DNA from: a virus
DNA: 31,018 nt
Reading direction: 5' to 3' (one strand)
IMG/VR virus record: IMGVR_UViG_3300021389_000096
Location: 1-31,018 of that record
Below the pieces are notes generated by a model. The model had not been told where the DNA came from. It made no database searches and worked only from the letters and a program-made list of their open reading frames with translations. A program made the position numbers and the translations under genes. Position 1 is the stretch's first letter, and each line of letters begins with the position of its first letter. Below, one piece after another: positions 13,443 to 20,497 of the stretch.

Positions 13443-16151
13443 TTATGCTTTTAGTTTAGCAAGTTTAGAATTAAGCATTTTTAAATATCCTTCCTTACCA
13501 CCATATTGGCTGAATCTTCGAGGATCAGGATTCTTAATCATCTTTTCAAGTGATTCAATATCCTGTTGTTTATCGCTTTTAGCTTCAAGCTGCACAAATG
13601 CATCTTTACCAAATCTATTACCAATAATTGTTTTTGCCTTTTTAATTTGTGCAGATGTTGCAGGAGAATCTTGTTTATAGATGTTAAATAGTTCATGCCT
13701 AAATTTATCAGCTGCGCTAGAATCGATTTTAAATAGCATTTGACGTAGTTCGCGAACTGTAGCATTTTTTGCTTCTTCAAGATCGGGTGATTCTGATTTT
13801 TGTTTCTGTCGCTTCATTTCTCTCTTAATAATGGATAGCTCATAAGGTGTAAGCTTTCCATCTTTAAAGTTCGAACTCTTTTTGAGCATTTTCTCATAAA
13901 AAGCTAAGCTCTTACCTTCATAAGTTGACATTATATTATCAATGAAGTTTAGTCTTTCTTTAGCTTTAATACCTTTCATTGCACCGTCCGCAGCGTCGGC
14001 TTCATCAAGTTGAGTTGACTCTTCCATTACCTTAGATTTTGCAGACTTAAATTCTGCAGTATTAATAAAGGAAATTCTCTTACCACTTCTTTTGACCTTT
14101 AACTTCATTGAAGTAAATAACTTTTCTGCTTGTTTCGCCTCAGCGTCATTAACAAATGTTATGGTCTCACTTTCTCTATTGACCTTTGGTTTATAAAATG
14201 TAGCTTCTTCAAGATCAGTTGATTCTTTAACAGCTCTACCTCTTAATGCTTTGATCACTTTTCTGATATTTGCAGGCCCAATAACAGACATTAGCGCCAA
14301 ATTTATATCTTTCATCATATACCTATCATCAGCAGTGCTACCTTTGAACAGTTTCCTTACTTTTATGACGTTGGCAGTTCCAATACCAGCAGACCTTAAT
14401 GCCATACTAATGTCTTTCATCATATACTTATCTGTAGGAGCTTCTTCAAGCTCAGTTGATTCTTTCATATTGGCAACTTCTGGTTGCTTTTTAATGTATC
14501 TTATAATGTATAGTTCATTTGGATAAATGATTTCGTCTCCTTTTACCATATCATCCCAATTATATCCACTAAACTTATTCTTAAGTTTCTTGATAAGTCT
14601 TTGAGCCGCAGCGGGTGTGTGAGCTTTAAGTCTATTATTCGCTTCTTCAAGATCAGTTGATTCACCTAACACTGCATCTACACTACCACTTGGAACTAAT
14701 GAAGGATCACCTTTCATTTGTTTAATTCCTTTTTTAATAGCTTCAGCTGAGTTACGTGCTTTAACATCAACTGTTTGATCCTTAAAGAGTTTACCAGCTT
14801 TCTTAGTGATAGTAACTGTCCACCATTTGACTGCTTCTTCAAGATCAGTTGATTCCTTAACTGATTTAATTCTAACGTATTTCTTTTGGATTGCATTGCG
14901 TTTCCAGTCATTCTTATTAAAGTTTTTGAAGTTTTTAACTTCATCATACTCGTCATAAGTCAATATATTTGTCCTTTCAAGATCAGTTAATGCTTCTTCA
15001 AGATCATTTGCTTCTCCCATCAACTTGGCTTTATTATCCTGATACCATGCGGCGTCAGCTGGTTCAGCATTTCCGCCAATCTTAGCAGCAGCCATTTTAG
15101 CACCTAGCCATTTTGTCCAAGACTTTGACGGGCTTAGTTGCTTTCCTGTTTTCTTGTCATAGATGATCCACTTGGCACTAGATTCGAACATCTTATACGC
15201 TTCTTTTGTGACTTGGCATTTAACTTCTTCAAGATCAACCGATTCAAATGCCATTATAGCATCCTTAGCATTATTAAAATATTCAACTCCCGTTGACATA
15301 CCTCCATCGAACTTGATCTTACCCTTTTCGATAGATACACCAATTAGTGATCCTTCACCAAAGTCGATTTTATTACCTTTAATATCAGCACCTGCCTTTT
15401 TAGCAGCAGCTAAAACCTTTTTGATATCGGCCATTGATGCTTCATGAAGTTCAGTTTCTTTACTAACTTTACGAATAACTTTAGCTGATTCAGTAAGATT
15501 AAATGCCTTATAAGCTTCGCGTATCTTCGACGGTGAAGTAGTGATATCGATGTTAGAAGAATCAACAAAAGCTTCAATAAGTGATTGATTGTTTTCATTG
15601 ATCACTAACGATACCATCTTTTCGAGTCGAAGAGTATCGAGATCTTTTGCCTTTACTGATTCTTTTATTTCTTCTCCTTCAGGACGACGACCGCTCTTTT
15701 TAGGATAAATAATTTTAAGAGGATTATTTGTAATGAAGATAAGCTGATCATCTGAATCTAAACCAGCAGCAGTTGCAGCCTTTGTTGTTCCTAATAGCTT
15801 ATTTTTAATACCAAGCTTAATTTCTCCGGGACGAACACTTGAAATTAGTTTCTTTAAATCGTATTTCTTAATAAGTTTGGCTTGCTTGTCTTTGTCTCCA
15901 TCTGTTCTAGACCATGCTTGTTCGAGACCTTTAAATGGAACTACCTTTGCTTCATCAAGGTTAGATTCTTTTTTTAAGCGTTTCATCCACTCACCTTTAA
16001 GTGCCTTTAATATAGGCTGTGCTGATGATCTACCAACGTTTTTAAAAATATCTAAAAGATCTTTTAACTCTGACGTTGATAGTTTTTCGTAATCTGCAGT
16101 TGTTGCTTCAGATAGATATTTTTCGATAATTTCTTGTTCCTTTATATTCAT
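13443..16151 (-). CDS. 902-aa modular polyprotein with repeated protease-like sites
   Basis: Starts MNIKEQEIIEKYLSEA, like the T4 internal-protein capsid-targeting peptide (MKTYQEFIAEA, cleaved before the last A). Sites of the (L/I)-x-E|A type follow with A at residues 16, 68, 238, 387, 440, 504, 571, 650, 718 and 794, plus one degenerate site LEE-V at 310. Blocks between them are 52, 170, 72, 77, 53, 64, 67, 79, 68, 76 and 109 residues. Each is basic, Lys-rich and mixed alpha/beta, with short helices (for example ARNSAEAIKKGIKQM, LIKKLKNKF). Block 571-649 holds an internal duplication of YMMKDI...AL. A TATAAATA promoter sits just upstream. Proposed: late, packaged, cleaved into about 11 small basic proteins. 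No block has a recognised function. Confidence 0.85.
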   Translation of the reverse strand: MNIKEQEIIEKYLSEATTADYEKLSTSELKDLLDIFKNVGRSSAQPILKALKGEWMKRLKKESNLDEAKVVPFKGLEQAWSRTDGDKDKQAKLIKKYDLKKLISSVRPGEIKLGIKNKLLGTTKAATAAGLDSDDQLIFITNNPLKIIYPKKSGRRPEGEEIKESVKAKDLDTLRLEKMVSLVINENNQSLIEAFVDSSNIDITTSPSKIREAYKAFNLTESAKVIRKVSKETELHEASMADIKKVLAAAKKAGADIKGNKIDFGEGSLIGVSIEKGKIKFDGGMSTGVEYFNNAKDAIMAFESVDLEEVKCQVTKEAYKMFESSAKWIIYDKKTGKQLSPSKSWTKWLGAKMAAAKIGGNAEPADAAWYQDNKAKLMGEANDLEEALTDLERTNILTYDEYDEVKNFKNFNKNDWKRNAIQKKYVRIKSVKESTDLEEAVKWWTVTITKKAGKLFKDQTVDVKARNSAEAIKKGIKQMKGDPSLVPSGSVDAVLGESTDLEEANNRLKAHTPAAAQRLIKKLKNKFSGYNWDDMVKGDEIIYPNELYIIRYIKKQPEVANMKESTELEEAPTDKYMMKDISMALRSAGIGTANVIKVRKLFKGSTADDRYMMKDINLALMSVIGPANIRKVIKALRGRAVKESTDLEEATFYKPKVNRESETITFVNDAEAKQAEKLFTSMKLKVKRSGKRISFINTAEFKSAKSKVMEESTQLDEADAADGAMKGIKAKERLNFIDNIMSTYEGKSLAFYEKMLKKSSNFKDGKLTPYELSIIKREMKRQKQKSESPDLEEAKNATVRELRQMLFKIDSSAADKFRHELFNIYKQDSPATSAQIKKAKTIIGNRFGKDAFVQLEAKSDKQQDIESLEKMIKNPDPRRFSQYGGKEGYLKMLNSKLAKLKA
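14228..14441 (-). repeat. Internal duplication inside one polyprotein block
   Basis: Two units of about 37 codons, DKYMMKDISMALRSAGIG... and DRYMMKDINLALMSVIG..., each followed by ANxxKV and a basic helix, lie back to back in residues 571-642 of the 902-aa protein with no LEEA linker between them. Confidence 0.8.
15225..15440 (-). repeat. Duplicated 72-codon block, copy in 902-aa gene
   Basis: Encodes a block starting ASMADIKKVLAAAKKAGADI; partner of 12630-12845. Its closing linker has changed from LEEA to LEEV, so if the linkers are cleavage sites this one may be lost. Confidence 0.9.
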
Positions 16152-16183
16152 TTAAGTAATCCCATGGTTAATTAGCTGTGTTA

Positions 16184-16191
16184 TATTTATA
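16184..16191 (-). promoter_or_regulatory. T4-late-type promoter (TATAAATA)
   Basis: Perfect TATAAATA on the minus strand in the 63-base gap upstream of the 902-aa polyprotein (ATG at 16151), leaving a leader of about 25 bases. It supports late expression. Confidence 0.6.
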
Positions 16192-16214
16192 AAATTATGG
16201 TTCTTCATTATGTA

Positions 16215-18647
16215 TTATTTTCCAAATTCGTGACCAGCCACGCGTTGCATTTGTTTGCTATATTCTTTAAAATCTGGTTTTTCTTTATAAAGTTTAATTG
16301 AAATGTTGGGTTTTTCTTTTCCCATTATACGCCATTTATAACCTTTTTCAAGGTGCTCTGGATCTGTAGTTTTAACTACTCTTCTTTTATATCCTTGCTC
16401 CCATGTTTCTCCCTTATACTTACCTTCTCCTTCTTGTATATTTTGGCCAGGAGTATTCTTCTTAAATATTTTTGTTGTCTCAGGAGTTCCGTAATCTAAA
16501 GCTTCAGTTGGTTCATGTGTCCAACCTTTAGCTGCTAGTCTTTCGTGATCTTCAGGTTTTTCAGCCTTTTCTTTTTCTCCAGTTTTTGGATCATACATCC
16601 AATGCGGTTCGAAATCCTTTGACTCTTCAATTGATTCTTTCTTACCTTTATGCTGAGCCCAAAGATCTTTATCAGCGGTTGTTCTTGTTTTGCCTCCAGT
16701 GGCAAATGAATTAATTCGAGCAAATCCCCACTGGGTTGGAGTAGTTCCAGGACGATGACCTGTTCTCCATGCAGCTACACCGCGATCAAATACTTTCTTC
16801 AAAATAGAATATGAGATGCCAGTCTTTTCAGCCTTATTGCGAATACCTTCTTCGGTACTTTCACTTATAGGTATTTTTTTCCATCCAGCTTTCGTACGAA
16901 GTGTATTCAATTGTTGAATAATTTTCTTTTGATTAGATGAACCGGGAGTAGATGCTAATGCCTTTTTTAGAAGGCTAAGCATTTCAACATCCGTTTCATT
17001 ACCTTCACCAAGTTGTTGCTTAATCCAATCTTTCGCAATCTTATTTCTTGGAGTTGCATCAGCAAACTTACTCATCTTCTTATAGGCATCAGTAGTTGCT
17101 TTTTGCCAATTTGCTCCTTCAGAATTATCTACAATTATAAAATTATCTTTAAAGAATGATTGGAATTTACCGATATTCTTTTGAACTTCATCCCACATAA
17201 TCTTCACTTGTTTCGGACCAAGTGTTCGATTTCTTTGAGAATCTCTTTTAACTGCTGTATCAAAATCAGTATTAACAAGAATCATAGCTACATCATAGCC
17301 AATTTCTTTTAATTTAGAAGCTTGCTTTTTAATCTTTTCATAATCTTTACCTGTTCCATCAATCACTAGGCCAAGACGACCTTGAATATAGAGGTCCATT
17401 TGTTTAGATGTTAAAGCTTTTGCCTTTGCGCGAACTTCTTGTCCTTTCGGTGAGAAGATAAATTCTGGCTCCATTACACCACCAGCTTTTTCAATTGCCT
17501 TTTCAAAAGCAGGATCAGAGTTTACCAATTTAAATCCGAGGGCACTTAAACCAGTCTTACCAACTGTAAATGATTTACCCGAACCTGGGCCACCTGCGAG
17601 GAATATCGCCTTAAAGATTGCAGGATCATCTACGCCTTCTTGAAATTCTTCACCGAACATATCCTTGAATTTCTTAGTATACTTCGAAGGTTTTGTTTCA
17701 GTTGTAGCATCTCCTGGGGCTGGTTTATAAGCTGCTGGATTATCATCATCCATTTTAGCTTGTTTATTAAATTGCGCTTGTCGTTTATCTTTAGTCGACT
17801 TTGACAATCCAGCATGATACTTTGGATTTACCGATTCTTCAAAATATTCTTCCAAATCATTAATGAAATACTTAGTACCAATAGAACTTGTAACATAATT
17901 TGTATAGCGTTCAACTATAGTAAAATTTTGATTTGTTTTTTGGCATTGAACTCTATCACCAATATTAAAGATTTCTCCTGCAACGAATTTCTCTCGTTTT
18001 TCAGAAATAGTTGGAAGCTGAATATGCTTTCGGAAACTATTCATTTCTTTTAATCCCATTCTTTTACGAAGAAGATTAAATACTGATAGTTTATCTCCGA
18101 ATGATTTTGGAAGACCATTAGCAAATGACTGAAAGTCTCCTGATTTTGCTGCTGTTCTCATTTTAGAAGCAGACATTCCTGAAACATCATCTGCATCTGG
18201 ATCACGATCACCGGCAGACTTGAATGTAATACTATCAAAATCGTAAAAGCCGTGGCGTGCCTTTATACCATTATACTTGAGAAGTAAAGTTTTAAAGTCT
18301 TTGATACGATCAGCGCCAATTACCATTGTTATATCGCTATAACCTTGATTGTAAAGTGACACAACAATATCAAAAATATTAACGATATTCGTATCAAAGA
18401 TGATGTTCCGAGCATATTTCGGAAACATCTTACGCATGATTCCTACTTTTTCTTTATATTGAAGAGGATCTTTTTCGGGTTTATTAGATTGCGATACGAA
18501 AATTTTATAGTCTCCGCCTTTAGCAGCATCAACTATATTCGAAATAAGCTTTTCGTGTCCAATAGTAGGCGGATTAAATCTACCAAACGTAAACGTTACC
18601 GATTTGGACTTCTCTTCGTTAAACTGTTTAAACCCCTTCACCAACAT
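16215..18647 (-). CDS. 810-aa multi-domain protein: nucleotidyltransferase + P-loop kinase + DUF5824-like
   Basis: N-terminus MLVKGFKQFNEEKS resembles a packaging peptide. Residues 17-195: cytidylyltransferase/NMNAT-like domain, FTFGRFNPPTIGHEKL (TxGH) and SASKMR. About 276-299: KYHAGLSKSTKDKRQ basic segment. 347-540: zeta-toxin-like P-loop kinase, Walker A GGPGSGKS at 352-359, D430 in VIDGTGKD, and R-rich lid TAVKRDSQRNR. 600-650: segment DRGVAAWRTGHRPGTTPTQW, as in DUF5824 proteins. 683-712: WMYDPKTG...AAKGWTHEP. Linkers fitting (L/I)-x-E|G/S: LGE|G (548/549), IEE|S (675/676), IQE|G (739/740). Possibly a packaged enzyme polyprotein acting on nucleotides, NAD-type cofactors or host targets. 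Domain calls are good; processing is inferred. Confidence 0.8.
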   Translation of the reverse strand: MLVKGFKQFNEEKSKSVTFTFGRFNPPTIGHEKLISNIVDAAKGGDYKIFVSQSNKPEKDPLQYKEKVGIMRKMFPKYARNIIFDTNIVNIFDIVVSLYNQGYSDITMVIGADRIKDFKTLLLKYNGIKARHGFYDFDSITFKSAGDRDPDADDVSGMSASKMRTAAKSGDFQSFANGLPKSFGDKLSVFNLLRKRMGLKEMNSFRKHIQLPTISEKREKFVAGEIFNIGDRVQCQKTNQNFTIVERYTNYVTSSIGTKYFINDLEEYFEESVNPKYHAGLSKSTKDKRQAQFNKQAKMDDDNPAAYKPAPGDATTETKPSKYTKKFKDMFGEEFQEGVDDPAIFKAIFLAGGPGSGKSFTVGKTGLSALGFKLVNSDPAFEKAIEKAGGVMEPEFIFSPKGQEVRAKAKALTSKQMDLYIQGRLGLVIDGTGKDYEKIKKQASKLKEIGYDVAMILVNTDFDTAVKRDSQRNRTLGPKQVKIMWDEVQKNIGKFQSFFKDNFIIVDNSEGANWQKATTDAYKKMSKFADATPRNKIAKDWIKQQLGEGNETDVEMLSLLKKALASTPGSSNQKKIIQQLNTLRTKAGWKKIPISESTEEGIRNKAEKTGISYSILKKVFDRGVAAWRTGHRPGTTPTQWGFARINSFATGGKTRTTADKDLWAQHKGKKESIEESKDFEPHWMYDPKTGEKEKAEKPEDHERLAAKGWTHEPTEALDYGTPETTKIFKKNTPGQNIQEGEGKYKGETWEQGYKRRVVKTTDPEHLEKGYKWRIMGKEKPNISIKLYKEKPDFKEYSKQMQRVAGHEFGK

Positions 18648-18651
18648 AGTA

Positions 18652-18825
18652 TTATTTTTCCTTTACTTTTGATTCATTCGGTCCGCCACCTAAGCTTTGT
18701 TTTTTTCTTTTGGCATTATTATATGCTAAGATTCCGTCTGGATCCACATCGGTTCCAGCTTGTTGAGTATAGTCAACTACTAAGAAATCTTTAAAATTGA
18801 GAATTTTTTCTGGTAACTTATTCAT
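18652..18825 (-). CDS. 57-aa small protein with FKDF motif
   Basis: An ATG at 18825 opens a 57-residue frame, MNKLPEKILNFKDFLVVDYT and onward, ending in a basic tail (KRKKQSLGGGPNESKVKEK). It fills the gap between the ligase-like and 810-aa genes with 4 and 28 bases to spare. LNFKDFL resembles the FKxY/F segments that open neighbouring proteins. The upstream AAAGA is a weak ribosome-binding site. Function unknown. Confidence 0.6.
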   Translation of the reverse strand: MNKLPEKILNFKDFLVVDYTQQAGTDVDPDGILAYNNAKRKKQSLGGGPNESKVKEK

Positions 18826-18853
18826 TTTATCTTTCTTTTAAATTGTGGAGATT

Positions 18854-20086
18854 TCATTTTTGCCATCCTTTAATTACATCTGGTGAAAAATTGTTCATTG
18901 AAAATTCTAATCTATCTATCAATTTAACGGCACCAGAAGAAGTCTTATCAATGGCAACGAATCCTTCTGAACCTGTAACCTTAAAACCATTCTTAGTACG
19001 TACAAATGTATCAAGTTGTTTTACTTTATCTAGTTTATTTATAATAAGAAGTTTTGCGTCTATAATAGCATTCTGAAGCTCAAATATAAGTTCAAGGTTC
19101 TTTTTATTATCATTCGAAAAGAATGCCATTAATTCCTGTTCTTTCGCATCAATTGCTTCTTTACCTTTTTCGGATTTACGTTTTTGTCTTTCTTTTTCGA
19201 ATCTATTTTTAAACCATACAATAAGATCACTTACGTGTTTTGTTGGTGATGCGATTCGTTCTCCTTTACGAACAAGAGTATTATTAAACGTTTCAATTTG
19301 CCGAGCAAGATCAATATTAGATTCTAATTGTCTCAATGTTGTTCCGGCAATCTTTTGAAAAATTCTACCAGCTTGAGATAAAGCATCATTTACTTGCTTA
19401 GTATCGACTGCAGATAAACTTGCCTTACCTGTCACATCTCTATATTGAGCATCTTGATACCAAACCGAAGATTTTTGTTTTAACTCTTTTAGATTGACAC
19501 CATAAGATGCTTTCATTGAAGGAAAATCTTTGCCCTTATATGTTGTGTGCCATACTACTCCAAGATTTGCTTTAGCAATTTGTTTACCTAAATCTGATCT
19601 AACAGGAATAGCATATACAATTGTGTTTGGCTGAAATGTATAATAAGCTTCGCCATCAATCGTTTCTTTTTTTACATCTCCCTTTGTAAACATGATATCA
19701 CCTTGAATAACATTTTTGATACCCATGTCCTTCAATTCGTTGAATGCAACGGATAGCTTATTCGCAAGATCTCCCGATGTATCAGCACGAACATCAGCTT
19801 CTGATTTATAAACCTTTGGGTCTTTATTGAAGATACCCTTTTTCGCAACAAAGAATTGACCGTCATTTGGGTCGATACCAGCAAATACGGCAGGTGCTCC
19901 ATCCCATTTAACAGTAACATCATAATTCTCATTACTGTTACCAGCCAACATATCTCTCATTGCTCTCAAAGCAAAGATGGCTTCTCGGGCGCCCTTGACA
20001 CCGCCATAGATCACACGATCCTCGATGTGGGTCATATGAGTATTCTTGCCAGTGGCTTCTGATAGATATGTTTTGAAAGATAGCAT
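18854..20086 (-). CDS. Ligase-like nucleotidyltransferase with capsid-targeting-like N-terminus
   Basis: 410 aa from ATG 20086; the 23-residue upstream extension overlaps the previous gene and is rejected. It begins MLSFKTYLSEATG, closely like T4 internal protein III (MKTYQEFIAEA), with L-S-E|A at residues 8-11. Ligase-type motifs: motif I KWDGAP (K60, D62, G63), GDIMFTKGD as a motif-III-like strand, EGFVAID (374-380) as motif IV, and a Lys in AVKLIDR (K388) as motif V. These are the covalent nucleotidyltransferase motifs of DNA/RNA ligases and capping enzymes, though there is no OB-fold visible; a helical Lys-rich region (about 290-350) takes its place. A packaged, injected ligase-like enzyme is the inference. 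Confidence 0.7.
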   Translation of the reverse strand: MLSFKTYLSEATGKNTHMTHIEDRVIYGGVKGAREAIFALRAMRDMLAGNSNENYDVTVKWDGAPAVFAGIDPNDGQFFVAKKGIFNKDPKVYKSEADVRADTSGDLANKLSVAFNELKDMGIKNVIQGDIMFTKGDVKKETIDGEAYYTFQPNTIVYAIPVRSDLGKQIAKANLGVVWHTTYKGKDFPSMKASYGVNLKELKQKSSVWYQDAQYRDVTGKASLSAVDTKQVNDALSQAGRIFQKIAGTTLRQLESNIDLARQIETFNNTLVRKGERIASPTKHVSDLIVWFKNRFEKERQKRKSEKGKEAIDAKEQELMAFFSNDNKKNLELIFELQNAIIDAKLLIINKLDKVKQLDTFVRTKNGFKVTGSEGFVAIDKTSSGAVKLIDRLEFSMNNFSPDVIKGWQK

Positions 20087-20087
20087 T

Positions 20088-20450
20088 CTAATATGTATGT
20101 GTGATAGTAGTTGTTCCAGCGCTAATATCATCCCGTGTATCATCGCCCCATTCAATAATTTGATCAGAAGTTGTGCTAATTACAAATTCAACTTGTGCAC
20201 CTATAATAGACTCATCAAATTTGTAGAATCCAGTTTCATCCCAAAAAGTTTTACTCATTTCACTAGGGACAGAAGGATAGTCCGCATGAAGTACTTTATG
20301 GCGAACATTCATATAAAGTTTTTCGCCGCGAGGATTGGTGCGAATACCATTAACTCCAGTCTGCCATAATGCAGTCTGAGCACCACCAGGGTTTGGTGGA
20401 TTGTCATCATATTCCCATATAGGATTTTGTACTATTGTTACCCAAGACAT
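20088..20450 (-). CDS. Conserved phage protein, possible virion component (120 aa)
   Basis: Begins MSWVTIVQNPIWEYDDNPPN, with PGGAQTALWQTGVNGIRTNP and a beta-rich C-terminus rich in Thr/Ser (STTSDQIIEWGDD, TTTITHTY). No Cys or membrane helix. The Trp/Tyr/Asn-rich beta-type composition is usual for tail or head decoration proteins. It sits directly before the ligase-like gene (1-base gap). No family name recognised. Confidence 0.6.
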   Translation of the reverse strand: MSWVTIVQNPIWEYDDNPPNPGGAQTALWQTGVNGIRTNPRGEKLYMNVRHKVLHADYPSVPSEMSKTFWDETGFYKFDESIIGAQVEFVISTTSDQIIEWGDDTRDDISAGTTTITHTY

Positions 20451-20497
20451 TTTAATTTATTTTGATTGAGTTTATACTGTGAATTTGGCTATATTAA

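Larger units (their letters stand above)
12430..15968. repeat. Dispersed ~23-bp linker repeat, 13 copies in two genes
   Basis: Plus-strand consensus GCTTCTTCAAGATCAGTTGA followed by TTC; on the coding strand it encodes ES(T/V)DLEEA. Copies start at 12430, 12628, 12844, 13771, 13999, 14203, 14440, 14641, 14833, 14992, 15223, 15439 and 15949. The central copies (14203, 14641, 14833) are identical over the full 23 bases; the outer ones are diverged. Spacing is 159-237 bases except for one interval of about 510 and the break between genes. This is a coding repeat, not a CRISPR. Confidence 0.9.

Noticed and set aside
12430-15968. Regularly spaced 23-bp repeats as a CRISPR array
   Set aside because: The repeats are in frame inside two genes and encode ES(T/V)DLEEA; the spacers of 130-210 bases are coding and too long.
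18854-20155. Longer form of the ligase-like protein starting at 20155
   Set aside because: It overlaps the 120-aa gene by 68 bases and hides the conserved MLSFKTYLSEA start; the ATG at 20086 fits exactly one base after the neighbouring stop.
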